This document shows, piece after piece, positions 18,613-27,572 of a stretch of DNA of 64,000 nucleotides. Where the stretch lies: NCBI RefSeq assembly GCF_030504625.1, contig NZ_JAUKWH010000003.1, forward strand, positions 62,001-126,000, given 5' to 3'. Source of the DNA: Neisseria sp. MVDL19-042950 (GTDB lineage Bacteria > Pseudomonadota > Gammaproteobacteria > Burkholderiales > Neisseriaceae). How positions within the stretch are numbered: the first letter of the stretch is position 1; every line of letters starts with the position of its first letter. Made by a program: the position numbers and the translations under genes. Under the pieces are notes generated by a model that was not told where the DNA came from, searched no databases, and saw only the letters and a list, made by a program, of their open reading frames with translations.

Positions 18613-19278
18613 ATGCAACACGAAAAAGCACTGGTCATCTTTTCAGGCGGCCAAGACTCCACTACCTGCCTGATTCAGGCGATTCAAACCTACGGCCGCG
18701 AAAACGTACAGGCCATCACATTCCAATACGGCCAACGCCACGCCGTCGAACTGGATTGCGCCCGCCGGATTGCCGAAGACTTAGGCGTCGCACAAACCGT
18801 GCTTGATTTAAGCCTGATGCAGCAAATCACCCACAACGCCTTAATGGACGACACCGCCGAAATTCAGACGGCCTCAAACGGCGTGCCGAATACTTTTGTC
18901 GACGGCCGCAACGCCCTGTTTCTGCTTTACGCCGCCATTTACGCCAAAAGCCAAAACATCAAACACATCATCGCAGGCGTGTGCGAAACCGACTTTTCCG
19001 GCTACCCCGACTGCCGCGACGTATTTGTGAAATCCATGAACGTTACCCTCAATCTGGCCATGGACTACGCCTTCCAAATCCACACACCGCTGATGTACCT
19101 CACCAAAGCACAAACATGGGCACTGGCCGACCGCTTGGGCTGCCTCGACTACATCCGCAAACACACCCACACCTGCTACCACGGCGTAACCGGCGGTTGC
19201 GGCGAATGCCCTAGCTGCGTGCTGCGCGAACGCGGGCTGGCCGAATATCTGGCCGCAAAACGGCCCTCCTCAACATAA
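18613..19278 (+). CDS. queC: 7-cyano-7-deazaguanine (preQ0) synthase
   Basis: The 221-residue protein has the PP-loop ATP-binding motif [11 protein letters not shown] (residues 10-20) and the C-terminal zinc site [13 protein letters not shown], with the first Cys of the set slightly upstream (CYHGVTGGC). QueC converts 7-carboxy-7-deazaguanine to preQ0 with ATP and ammonia, in queuosine synthesis. It is the first gene of a four-gene unit with queD and queE and is controlled by the riboswitch ending at 18607. Confidence 0.97.
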   Translation: MQHEKALVIFSGGQDSTTCLIQAIQTYGRENVQAITFQYGQRHAVELDCARRIAEDLGVAQTVLDLSLMQQITHNALMDDTAEIQTASNGVPNTFVDGRNALFLLYAAIYAKSQNIKHIIAGVCETDFSGYPDCRDVFVKSMNVTLNLAMDYAFQIHTPLMYLTKAQTWALADRLGCLDYIRKHTHTCYHGVTGGCGECPSCVLRERGLAEYLAAKRPSST

Positions 19279-19307
19279 ACCAAGCCGTAAAACACAAAGG
19301 AGCAACC

Positions 19308-19808
19308 ATGAAACAACTATATATGTTTTACCTCGGCGGCAACGCAGGCCGTTCCAATATCGAAGTACACGACGTACAGTTTGCCGTATGCAGCGATTAC
19401 CGCGAAGCCATTCCCGAACTGAAAACCGCTTGGTTCGGCGATACCGACAAAATCCATATCGACGGCTGGCAAACCGTAAGTTGGGCCGACGGCTACGACA
19501 TCCGCCTTTCAGACAAGCCGTCTGAAAGCAAAGAACGCCTGTATTTCGTCAATGTGGGCGGCTACACCGCCGAAACACTGGCAGAAGCCCATGCCTTCGG
19601 CCTCTTTGTAGCGGCAAACCCGTCCGAAGCCAAACAAAAAGCCTTGCAAAGCCTGTTGCCCGACCATACGCTGCAACACAGAGACAACCTGAAAGACATC
19701 GACAACCTGCTTGAATTAAGCGAAATCAGCGGCCTGCATATCCACCTTGCACCCAATCCCCACGGCAAGCCCGACGAAATCGGTTTTCAAGGCTATATGC
19801 CGATTTAA
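19308..19808 (+). CDS. DUF1543 domain protein
   Basis: The 166-residue protein belongs to the DUF1543 family, recognised by MFYLGGNAGRSNIEVHDVQFAV at its start and WADGYDIRL near residue 65. Its function is unknown. It has no signal peptide or membrane segment and seems to contain two repeats of one alpha/beta fold (compare YLGGNAGRSNIEVHDVQ with FVNVGGYTAETLAEAH). It lies 29 bp after queC with a good RBS (AAAGGAG) and 58 bp before queD, so it may be co-transcribed with queuosine genes. Confidence 0.85.
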   Translation: MKQLYMFYLGGNAGRSNIEVHDVQFAVCSDYREAIPELKTAWFGDTDKIHIDGWQTVSWADGYDIRLSDKPSESKERLYFVNVGGYTAETLAEAHAFGLFVAANPSEAKQKALQSLLPDHTLQHRDNLKDIDNLLELSEISGLHIHLAPNPHGKPDEIGFQGYMPI

Positions 19809-19866
19809 GAACATTAAAACAGACACAAGGCCGTTTGAAATTCAGACGGCCTCACCCATACAAACC

Positions 19867-20289
19867 ATGAAAATCACCAAAATCTTCACATTCGATTCAT
19901 CCCACATGCTCGACGGCCACGACGGCAAATGCCAAAACCTGCACGGCCACACCTACAAACTCGAAGTCGTCGTTTCAGACGGCCTCATACAAGGCGGCGC
20001 GAAAGACGGCATGGTCATAGACTTTTCCGATCTCAAAACCATCGTCAAACGCACCATCATCGAGCCGTTCGATCACGCCTTTATCTACAACGGCAACAAC
20101 CCGCGCGAAAGCCAAATCGCCGCCCTGCTCGAAAGCTGGAACATGAAAACCCTGCGGCTCGGTTTCCGCACCACCGCCGAAAACATGACCGTGGAAATGT
20201 TCGGCCGTCTGAAAAACGCCGGCCTGCCCGTCAGCCTGATCCGCCTGTGGGAAACGCCCACATCCTGCGCCGAATACGACGGGGAATAA
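19867..20289 (+). CDS. queD: 6-carboxy-5,6,7,8-tetrahydropterin synthase
   Basis: The 140-residue protein has the zinc-binding histidines of the PTPS/QueD fold (FDSSHML near residue 10 and NLHGHTYKLEV near residue 25) and the EP-FDHAFIY segment near residue 70. QueD makes carboxytetrahydropterin from 7,8-dihydroneopterin triphosphate in queuosine synthesis. I chose ATG 19867 because it starts the conserved MKITKIFTFDSSH; an earlier in-frame start would overlap the DUF1543 gene. An uptake-sequence pair lies 19830-19853. Confidence 0.96.
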   Translation: MKITKIFTFDSSHMLDGHDGKCQNLHGHTYKLEVVVSDGLIQGGAKDGMVIDFSDLKTIVKRTIIEPFDHAFIYNGNNPRESQIAALLESWNMKTLRLGFRTTAENMTVEMFGRLKNAGLPVSLIRLWETPTSCAEYDGE

Positions 20290-20296
20290 CGACGCC

Positions 20297-20929
20297 ATGA
20301 CCGAAATCCGCCCCGAAAACCCGCAATACCGTATCGTCGAAATCTTCGAGAGTCTGCAAGGCGAAGGCTACAACACCGGCATGCCCGCCGTATTCATCCG
20401 CCTCGGCAAATGCAACCTCGCCTGCTCGTGGTGCGACACCGACTACCTCACATTCAACATGATGAGTTTGCAGGATATTTTAGGCCGTCTGAAGAACCAT
20501 ACAGCCCGCAACATCATCATCACCGGCGGCGAACCCACCATCCAGCCTCACCTCGATATTCTGCTCGACGCGCTCAAAGCCGAAGGTTACACACTCTGCA
20601 TCGAAACCAACGGCCTCAACCCCGCACCGCCGCAAATCGACTTTGTCGCCACCAGCCCCAAAGCCTGCTACGCCGAAAAATACGAAAAACAGTGCATAGC
20701 AACCGCCGACGAAGTACGCATCGTGGCCGACGGCGACGTGCTGGCCTTTTGCGAACGCATGGAACAAAAAATCCGCGCCAAACACTACTACCTCTCGCCC
20801 TGCGAGCAAAACGGCGAAATGAACATCTACGACACCATCCGCCAAATCGGACTGCTCAACAGCCGCCCCGATGCCCTCGCGCATTGGAAACTGAGCGTGC
20901 AAACGCATAAATGGGCGGGGATCGAATAG
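20297..20929 (+). CDS. queE: 7-carboxy-7-deazaguanine synthase, radical SAM
   Basis: The 210-residue protein starts with the QueE signature IFESLQGEGYNTGMPAVFIR. It has the radical SAM cysteines C-x3-C-x2-C (CNLACSWCDTDY) near residue 38, and ITGGEPTIQPH. QueE rearranges carboxytetrahydropterin to 7-carboxy-7-deazaguanine, feeding QueC. It lies 7 bp after queD. The unit ends at a hairpin repeat (20941-20993). Confidence 0.97.
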   Translation: MTEIRPENPQYRIVEIFESLQGEGYNTGMPAVFIRLGKCNLACSWCDTDYLTFNMMSLQDILGRLKNHTARNIIITGGEPTIQPHLDILLDALKAEGYTLCIETNGLNPAPPQIDFVATSPKACYAEKYEKQCIATADEVRIVADGDVLAFCERMEQKIRAKHYYLSPCEQNGEMNIYDTIRQIGLLNSRPDALAHWKLSVQTHKWAGIE

Positions 20930-20940
20930 CCGCCATCAAA

Positions 20941-20993
20941 AGGCCGTCTGAAAACGAGCTTTGCGAGTTTCGCTAAAACTTTTCAGACGGCCT
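20941..20993. repeat. Paired uptake sequences with conserved loop, copy 2
   Basis: The stem (20941-20952 with 20982-20993) and the 29-nt loop are the same as at 9610-9665 except for one T. It lies 11 bp after queE and is a probable terminator. Confidence 0.8.
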
Positions 20994-21076
20994 GCCGCTT
21001 CATTTGCCAAACGGAAACGTTATACATTAGAATCCGCAACTCATTTATTTTTTAATAAATTGCAGGAGAAAACAAA

Positions 21077-21355
21077 ATGTCTGACATTCAACAACACCAC
21101 ACTAACCTACCCCCCATGTATCAAAACACCGCCGCACCCGCCGTCGGCTTGGGAGAATGGATTGTTACACTGATTGTGCTCATGATTCCGCTGGTAAACA
21201 TTATTATGTTATTGGTATGGGCGTTCAGCAGCGGCACCAATCCGAGCAAAGCGAATTTCTGCAAAGCACAATTATTGCTTATGTTGGTTTCAATCGTGAT
21301 TGCGATGGTTTTGTTTTTCGGAATGGGGCTCGGCGCAGCTGCAATGCAGCAGTAG
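21077..21355 (+). CDS. Small two-helix membrane protein, unknown
   Basis: The 92-residue protein has a polar N-terminus (residues 1-27) and two membrane helices (WIVTLIVLMIPLVNIIMLLVW and AQLLLMLVSIVIAMVLFFGMG) joined by SSGTNPSKANFCK. I do not recognise a named family. A good RBS (AGGAG at 21063) precedes the ATG. The gene stands alone between two hairpins, so it is a single transcript. Confidence 0.75.
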   Translation: MSDIQQHHTNLPPMYQNTAAPAVGLGEWIVTLIVLMIPLVNIIMLLVWAFSSGTNPSKANFCKAQLLLMLVSIVIAMVLFFGMGLGAAAMQQ

Positions 21356-21372
21356 GATTCCATAAGTTTGAC

Positions 21373-21412
21373 AAAGAGGCCGTCTGAAAACATCTTTTCA
21401 GACGGCCTCTTT
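21373..21412. terminator. Bidirectional terminator of paired uptake sequences
   Basis: An 18-bp stem with loop CATC is flanked by A and T runs and lies between convergent genes (the small membrane protein and relA). Confidence 0.87.
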
Positions 21413-21436
21413 AGCTCCGCTTCAGGTCAAAAGCCA

Positions 21437-23650
21437 TCATAAGCGCATTACGCTCAACACGCCTTTTACTTCGGCCAAGCTCGCCAGCACCCGCGGCAGG
21501 TCGCTTACCTGACGCACTTCCAGCGTAAACCGCATACTGGCTTCCAAATCGCGCGATTGGGTTTGCACGGCGGTTACGTTGAGCTTGTGGCGGGCAAGGG
21601 TATCGGATACGTCGCGCAACAGGCCGCTGCGGTCTTGGGCGCGGATTTCGATATCGACGGCAAACACCTGCCCTTCCTGCTCCCCTGCCCAGCTTGCGGT
21701 AAGCACTTTATCGGGCGACTGTTCGGCCAGATGCTGAAACGATGGGCAGTTGCTGCGGTGTATCGAAATGCCGCGCTCGCGGGTAACGAAACCGACGATA
21801 TCATCGGGCGGCGCAGGCTTGCAGCACTTGGCCAACGTCGTCAGCAAACCGTCTTCGCCGTCGACCAACACGCCGCCGTGCCCGCCTTTTTTGATTTTAG
21901 ACTGTTTGACGATGGTGGTTTCGCTCAGCGGCTCCGGAGGCGGTTCCACCAATGTGCCGCAGGCTTTTTGGATGGCACGCGGGGAAATTTCTCCCTGCCC
22001 TACGGAGGTGTATAAATCGTCGATTTTTTTGAAGCCGAGTTTTTCCGCCAAATCTTGCAAATTGGGTTTGAGCGACACTTTCAGTAACTGTTTGTCGAGC
22101 TGGTTGCGGCCGTTTTCACGCACGGCATCGGCGTTTTGCTGGCGGATAAACGCGCGGATTTTGCCGATGGCCTTATTACTTTTCACCCAACCTTCGTACA
22201 GCCAGTTTACCGACGGTTTTCCTTCTTTGGCGGTAATGATTTCTACACGCTGGCCGTTTTCGAGCGGGGTGGAAAGCGGCACAATCTGGCCTTCCACTTT
22301 TGCGCCGCGGCAGCGGTCGCCGATGCTGCTGTGAAGTGCGTAGGCAAAGTCAATCGGCGTTGCCCCCACCGGCAGCGACAATACTTTGCCGTGCGGGGTC
22401 AGCACATAAATGGTGTCGTTAAACAGCTCGGTGCGGAAGGCGGATGCCAAGTCTTCGCGGTCGTTATCGGCCATGTTTTCGCGCCAGTCGAGCAGTTGCC
22501 GCAACCAAGCGATTTTCTGCTCGTAGGCGCTGTCGCCTTTGCCGCCTTCTTTATAACGCCAGTGGGCAGCCACGCCGAATTCGTTAAACTGGTGCATCTC
22601 GAACGTGCGGATCTGCACTTCCACGCCTTTGTCTTCCGGCCCGACAATCACGGTATGCAGGCTCTTATAGCCGTTGCCTTTGGGCTGGGCGATATAGTCG
22701 TCAAACTCGCCCGGCACGGGTTGCCACAGGCTGTGGACGATACCGAGCGTGGTATAGCACTCCGGCACGGTATCGACCAGAATCCGCACGGCGCGGATGT
22801 CGTAGAGCCCTTCGAAATCGAGCTTCTTCTTAACCATTTTTTTATAAATGGAATAGATGTGCTTGGGGCGACCGGCCACGTCGTAGTGGATGCCGTATTT
22901 GTCCAGCTCGGTTCGCAGGGTTTGCAGGAAATCTTCGATATATTCCAACCGTTCGGTGCGTTTTTCATCAAGCAAACGGGCAATTTCGCGGTATTTTTCG
23001 GGATTTTGATGGCGGAAACCCAAATCTTCGAGCTGCCATTTGAGCTGCCACACGCCCAAGCGGTTGGCCAACGGTGCAAAAATATCCAGCGTTTCTTTGG
23101 CCAAAGCACGCTTTTCTTCGCTGTCGGGCAGCGTGCCGATAAAGTGCATGGTGCGGGTGCGCAAGGCGAGCTTAATCAATACCACGCGGATATCCGACAC
23201 CATCGCCAACAGCATTTTGCGCATACTCTCGGCTTGCTGGGCGCGCTCTTCGGGAGTGTTGAGGTTGTTCACACGTGCAAACTGCGTGAGCTTCTGCACT
23301 TCGTCGATACCTTTTACCAGATTGCACACTGTGGCGTTGCATTGCCCGGTTACTAATTCCTGCCAGTTGCCGCAATAAGAAGAAATATCGGCCAAAACGG
23401 TGGCGGCTACGGCATCGGGAAGCAAATCCATGTCGGCCACCAATTGGGCGGACCCCATCAGATTGCCGAGCAAAGGCTCGCCGTAAGGCGTAAGTGCGTC
23501 GAAAGGATAATGCTGCTCGGCAAGTTTGCGGGCGTTCAACAATAATTGGGCATCGTTTACGGGAAGTTTGGCGACATACTCGTCAAACCACCGGCGGTAG
23601 TTGTCCAAATCAGGAGTGATGCTGCTGGGAACTTGTCTGATATTAGCCAT
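21437..23650 (-). CDS. relA: (p)ppGpp synthetase, RelA type
   Basis: The 737-residue protein (start ATG 23650, beginning MANIRQVPSS) has the RelA/SpoT order: a degenerate HD hydrolase domain, synthetase (GRPKHIYSIYKKM, YDIRAVRILV), TGS (YVLTPHGKVLSLPVGATPIDFAYALHS), a zinc-finger/helical region (CCKPAPPDDIVGF) and an ACT domain (RSGLLRDVSDTLARHKLNV). The HD-domain His-Asp pair of hydrolases is replaced by LADIS near residue 85, so it should make but not degrade (p)ppGpp. It is ribosome-associated and responds to uncharged tRNA. Confidence 0.95.
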   Translation of the reverse strand: MANIRQVPSSITPDLDNYRRWFDEYVAKLPVNDAQLLLNARKLAEQHYPFDALTPYGEPLLGNLMGSAQLVADMDLLPDAVAATVLADISSYCGNWQELVTGQCNATVCNLVKGIDEVQKLTQFARVNNLNTPEERAQQAESMRKMLLAMVSDIRVVLIKLALRTRTMHFIGTLPDSEEKRALAKETLDIFAPLANRLGVWQLKWQLEDLGFRHQNPEKYREIARLLDEKRTERLEYIEDFLQTLRTELDKYGIHYDVAGRPKHIYSIYKKMVKKKLDFEGLYDIRAVRILVDTVPECYTTLGIVHSLWQPVPGEFDDYIAQPKGNGYKSLHTVIVGPEDKGVEVQIRTFEMHQFNEFGVAAHWRYKEGGKGDSAYEQKIAWLRQLLDWRENMADNDREDLASAFRTELFNDTIYVLTPHGKVLSLPVGATPIDFAYALHSSIGDRCRGAKVEGQIVPLSTPLENGQRVEIITAKEGKPSVNWLYEGWVKSNKAIGKIRAFIRQQNADAVRENGRNQLDKQLLKVSLKPNLQDLAEKLGFKKIDDLYTSVGQGEISPRAIQKACGTLVEPPPEPLSETTIVKQSKIKKGGHGGVLVDGEDGLLTTLAKCCKPAPPDDIVGFVTRERGISIHRSNCPSFQHLAEQSPDKVLTASWAGEQEGQVFAVDIEIRAQDRSGLLRDVSDTLARHKLNVTAVQTQSRDLEASMRFTLEVRQVSDLPRVLASLAEVKGVLSVMRL

Positions 23651-24021
23651 TGTTTTGCCCGACGGATTTTTTATAGAAAGGTTATTGTAGCAGGTTGTAT
23701 CGGCTGTTTGATATAGCAGGAAAATCAAATCGTTTAAGGGGTCTTCCCTTATATTGCGTTAACGCTCCAGCATGTTGTCCCTCATAATTATTCCGCCGCA
23801 GGGCCTGCAAACCGTGTTTTACCCGTTTTGCAAAGATTGTTTGCCGTCTGAAAATCTTTTCAAACGACCTTTTAACCAAATGAACCAGAAACGGTTTATA
23901 TCCCTACACATAATTTTAAAAAGCTATGTTGTTTTAAACTATTGTGCGTTAAGTTAAATTAGAATATATTAAGACTGTGCTTCCGGCACAACACCCATTC
24001 AGAAGAAAAAAAGGTATCAGC

Positions 24022-24507
24022 ATGGCACAAATTACTTTAGATAAAACCGATCTTAAAATTTTACAAGTCTTACAGGAAAATGGCCGCCTGACCAATGTGG
24101 AGCTTTCGGAACGCGTGGCTCTGTCGCCTTCCCCCTGTTTGCGCCGTCTCAAACAGTTGGAAGACGCGGGCATCATCCGAAAATACGCAGCTTTGCTTTC
24201 TCCTGTATCCGTGCAACTCGGCCTGCAGGCATTTATCCGCGTTTCCATCAATAAGGCCAGTGAAGCACGCGATAATTTTTCAGCCGCAGTGCAAAGCTGG
24301 CCCGAAGTATTAAGCTGCTTCGCGCTCACCGGTGAAACCGATTATTTATTGCACACATTTTTCACTGATATGAATGCGTTTTCACATTTTGTACTCGATA
24401 CTTTGCTTTCGCATCCGGGCGTTGAAGATGCCAAGTCAAGTTTTGTATTGAAAGAAATCAAAAATACAACCGCTTTGCCGCTCAGCCATTTGCAGCAGCA
24501 AGATTGA
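24022..24507 (+). CDS. Lrp/AsnC family transcriptional regulator
   Basis: The 161-residue protein has an N-terminal helix-turn-helix (DLKILQVLQENGRLTNVELSERVALSPSPCLRRLKQLE in segments from residue 8) and a C-terminal RAM ligand-binding domain (residues about 68-150). Such proteins sense amino acids and act as octamers. I chose ATG 24022, after the RBS-like AAGG, over the in-frame 23977 start. Target genes cannot be assigned. The 23651-24021 gap upstream holds only an imperfect uptake-sequence pair. Confidence 0.93.
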   Translation: MAQITLDKTDLKILQVLQENGRLTNVELSERVALSPSPCLRRLKQLEDAGIIRKYAALLSPVSVQLGLQAFIRVSINKASEARDNFSAAVQSWPEVLSCFALTGETDYLLHTFFTDMNAFSHFVLDTLLSHPGVEDAKSSFVLKEIKNTTALPLSHLQQQD

Positions 24508-24533
24508 CGGCGGCATCCGGCTGAAAAACAAAA

Positions 24534-24573
24534 CAGGCCGTCTGAAAGTTTAAGCCCGCTTTCAGATGGCCTG
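24534..24573. terminator. Terminator with one variant uptake sequence
   Basis: A 15-bp stem (24534-24548 with 24559-24573) is made of an AG uptake sequence and an inverted copy with one change (TTCAGATGGCCT), which gives a G-T pair. It lies 27 bp after the Lrp-family gene. Confidence 0.75.
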
Positions 24574-24640
24574 TTCCTTTTATGGCCGAAAAGCTTTATC
24601 ATTAGAAGCTATTATTAATATAAGTAAAATATATACACTC

Positions 24641-25204
24641 ATGTCAATCTCTGACGAAACCGTTATCGACCATACCTGCCAATGGCTGGAAAAAGCCGTT
24701 ATCGGTTTAAACCTCTGTCCGTTTGCCAAAGCGCCATACGTTAAAAACCGCGTACGTATCGCAGTAAGCCATGCCAAGCATCTGGATGGTTTCTTGGAAG
24801 ATCTTGACCGTGAATTGCAATTGCTCGCCGCCTCCGAGGATGAAATCGAAACCTCTTTACTGGTTCACACTACTTTATTCGGTGATTTTTTGATTTTTAA
24901 CGATATGTTGGACATTGCCGATGCAGCGGTTGCCGAAAACGGTTTGGAAGGCGTGATTCAGATTGCGCCGTTTCACCCCGATTTTCAGTTTGAAGGCACG
25001 GACGCAAACGACATCAGTAATTACACCAACCGTTCCCCCTACCCCACCCTGCATCTCATCCGTGAAAGCAGCATCAGCAGAGCGGCCGAATCGTTTCCCG
25101 ATGCAGAGGCCATTTTCGGGCGGAACATCAAACTTTTAGAAGAAATGGGGCAACAAGGCTGGGATGATTTGAATATCCCGCGTTGTCCCCTCCATAAAAA
25201 ATAA
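24641..25204 (+). CDS. DUF1415 family protein
   Basis: The 187-residue protein matches DUF1415: TCQWLEKAVIGLNLCPFAK at the start, and QIAPFHPDFQFEGTDANDISNYTNRSPYPTLH in segments around residue 105-140. The function is unknown. The conserved Cys-Pro-Phe-Ala and His residues suggest an enzyme or metal site. I chose ATG 24641 because the conserved segment starts soon after. It is followed after 12 bp by a YbaN-like gene, so the two probably share a transcript. Confidence 0.9.
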   Translation: MSISDETVIDHTCQWLEKAVIGLNLCPFAKAPYVKNRVRIAVSHAKHLDGFLEDLDRELQLLAASEDEIETSLLVHTTLFGDFLIFNDMLDIADAAVAENGLEGVIQIAPFHPDFQFEGTDANDISNYTNRSPYPTLHLIRESSISRAAESFPDAEAIFGRNIKLLEEMGQQGWDDLNIPRCPLHKK

Positions 25205-25216
25205 TTAGGGAAAACT

Positions 25217-25579
25217 ATGGTCTTACGTTCTGTATTTTGGTTATTCGGTGCATGTGCACTGCTATTGGGGATTATCGGCATCTTCCTGCCCGTGCTGCCG
25301 ACTACGCCTTTTGTTATTTTAGCGGCCGCATGCTGGGCCAAAGCATCGCCCCGCTTCCATCGTTGGCTCCACCAACACCGTCTCTTCGGCCCCATGGTTA
25401 AAGATTGGGAAGAACGGCGTGCCGTCCCCAAAAGGGCCAAACTGTTCGCCTTTTCAATGATGACCGCTTCCTGCACCTTTCTATGGTGGCAATTTCCCGA
25501 ACGCTGGTGGGTGGCCGCTGTTTCGTCAATATTCTGCTTCTGCGTCGCCGTATGGATGTGGCGGCTTCCGCATGCCTGA
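25217..25579 (+). CDS. YbaN/DUF454 family inner-membrane protein
   Basis: The 120-residue protein has the DUF454 signature GIIGIFLPVLPTTPFVILAA followed by CWAKASPRFHRWLHQHRLFGP, and three to four membrane helices. The function is unknown. It follows the DUF1415 gene closely with a weak RBS (AGGGAAAA). The following 25580-26081 stretch has no gene; it holds degenerate and complete uptake sequences at 25713-25750, 25799 and 26038. Confidence 0.9.
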   Translation: MVLRSVFWLFGACALLLGIIGIFLPVLPTTPFVILAAACWAKASPRFHRWLHQHRLFGPMVKDWEERRAVPKRAKLFAFSMMTASCTFLWWQFPERWWVAAVSSIFCFCVAVWMWRLPHA

Positions 25580-26081
25580 ACCGCAAAAATCATTTTTGCT
25601 TTAAACATCGGATGGAGGTATCCGTGCCGCAAACAAATGCGGGCGGAGGTATTCTTACGCCCCGCCCGATCATAAATAAATTCCAATACCGTACGCCAAT
25701 TTATAGAAAAATTGCCGTCTGAAACCCGATGCCATCGTTTTAGACGGCCTCTTCAATATTCGACACAATTTTCTGTTTTTACAAGCAAAGTCTCCCTTAG
25801 GCCGTCTGAACTGTGTAAAAAACATTAACAAAAACCCGTGAAAACTGGAACCGGCATTGTTTTTCTTTTACAATTTGCCACATTACTGCTTTTCAAAGCT
25901 GTTTCTCAAAGTAAATCTGGACTTTAATTTTCAAAGTTATGCACATGGCAAGTAGATTGCTCATGCATCTTGCCGAAAAAAGTGCTGCAAGCGTTTCAAA
26001 CAGACTTACTGCATACCGAAATTCAGCCGCATCTGTTTTCAGACGGCCTGAATGTGTTATCAAAATAAAAAAGGAAAGCTG

Positions 26082-27500
26082 ATGCGTTTTCAATCCGCCC
26101 TTCTACCCTTGCTACTGATGCCGTTGGCAGCCCAAGCTGCCGATTTTGACGGTGCCAGTTTGAGCATGCTTTGGGGTATTCCCTTTCTTCTCATTTTGTT
26201 ATCCATCGCTACCGGCCCGTTGTTCATGCCGCGCTTTTGGCACCACCATTTCGGCAAAATCACGGCTTTTTGGACCATTGTTTTCTTAATCCCTTTCGTT
26301 GCCGTTTTCGGTTTGAATGCCGGGATACAAACCGTAGCGCATGCCTTGGTTGAGGAATACATACCGTTTATCCTGTTATTATTGGCTCTCTATACGATTT
26401 CAGGCGGCATTTTGGTATGGGGTAATCTGCATGGTAGTGCGCGCCTGAATACAATTATTCTGGCCATCGGCACGGCTTTGGCATCTATCATGGGGACAAC
26501 CGGTGCTGCGATGCTGCTTATCCGCCCGCTGCTGAAAGCCAACGACAACCGCAAACACCGTGTGCATGTGGTTGTTTTCTTTATCTTCCTTGTTGCCAAT
26601 ATCGGCGGCGGCCTCACACCGCTCGGCGATCCTCCACTTTTCTTGGGTTTCTTAAAAGGAGTCGACTTTATGTGGACGGTACAGCATATGCTTGTGCCGG
26701 TATTACTGAGCTCAGCCATCCTGCTCACCATATTCTATTTTCTCGACCGCCATTTCTTCTCACTTGAAGATGAAATAGAAGCACCGGATCCCACCCCCGA
26801 CAGCAAATTGCAAATTTTCGGCAAATGGAATTTCCTGCTGCTGGCCGGTGTAGTAAGCTCGGTATTGATGTCCGGCCTATGGAAACCCGACCACCCGGGC
26901 TTCGAAATTTTCGGCAGCCACTACTTGCTGCAAAACTTGGTACGTGATTCAATCCTGCTTGCTTTAGCCGTTATTTCATTGGTTATCACCCCCAAACAGG
27001 TTCGCTCCGGTAACGAATTCAACTGGGATCCGATTTTAGAAGTCGGCAAACTGTTCCTCGGCATTTTCATTACCATTGCTCCGGTGCTGGCTATTTTAAA
27101 AGCCGGAGAAGCAGGTGCATTCAGCCCGCTGATTGCTTTGGTGCACGACGAAGCAGGTAATCCCGTCAACGCCATGTATTTCTGGATGACCGGTATCTTA
27201 TCTGCATTCTTGGATAATGCACCGACTTATCTCGTATTCTTCAATATGGCCGGTGGTGATGCCCAAGCATTGATGACAGGGCCGTTATTCCATACTCTAC
27301 TGGCTGTTTCAATGGGTTCCGTATTTATGGGAGCACTGAGCTACATCGGTAACGCACCGAACTTTATGGTGAAAGCAATTGCGGAACAACGTAAAGTAAA
27401 AATGCCGAGCTTCTTCGGATACATGGCTTGGTCTTTCGGCATCCTTGTTCCATTGTTTATCGTACACACCTTTATTTTCTTTGTTTGGCAGCTTTTATAA
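26082..27500 (+). CDS. nhaD: NhaD-type sodium:proton antiporter
   Basis: The 472-residue protein has a possible signal-like first helix ending AAQA and about 12 membrane segments. The family motifs GGGLTPLGDPPLFLGFLKG near residue 185 and ILSAFLDNAPTYLVFFNMAGG near residue 375 place it in the ion-transporter superfamily NhaD group. It exchanges Na+ or Li+ for H+ at the inner membrane. ATG 26082 follows AAGGAAAGCTG, a good RBS. It is monocistronic and ends at a hairpin. Confidence 0.9.
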   Translation: MRFQSALLPLLLMPLAAQAADFDGASLSMLWGIPFLLILLSIATGPLFMPRFWHHHFGKITAFWTIVFLIPFVAVFGLNAGIQTVAHALVEEYIPFILLLLALYTISGGILVWGNLHGSARLNTIILAIGTALASIMGTTGAAMLLIRPLLKANDNRKHRVHVVVFFIFLVANIGGGLTPLGDPPLFLGFLKGVDFMWTVQHMLVPVLLSSAILLTIFYFLDRHFFSLEDEIEAPDPTPDSKLQIFGKWNFLLLAGVVSSVLMSGLWKPDHPGFEIFGSHYLLQNLVRDSILLALAVISLVITPKQVRSGNEFNWDPILEVGKLFLGIFITIAPVLAILKAGEAGAFSPLIALVHDEAGNPVNAMYFWMTGILSAFLDNAPTYLVFFNMAGGDAQALMTGPLFHTLLAVSMGSVFMGALSYIGNAPNFMVKAIAEQRKVKMPSFFGYMAWSFGILVPLFIVHTFIFFVWQLL

Positions 27501-27518
27501 ACCCAAAGGAGTACGAAA

Positions 27519-27548
27519 AAGGCCGTCTGAAATATTTCAGACGGCCTT
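27519..27548. terminator. Bidirectional terminator of paired uptake sequences
   Basis: A 14-bp stem with a 2-base loop (extended by flanking ACGAA/TTCGT) lies between convergent nhaD and truA. Confidence 0.87.
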
Positions 27549-27572
27549 CTTCGTATAAGTATCACCTTTTCT

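Noticed and set aside
21437-23650. Bifunctional SpoT-type enzyme.
   Set aside because: The hydrolase His-Asp pair is missing from the N-terminal domain, so RelA is the better call.
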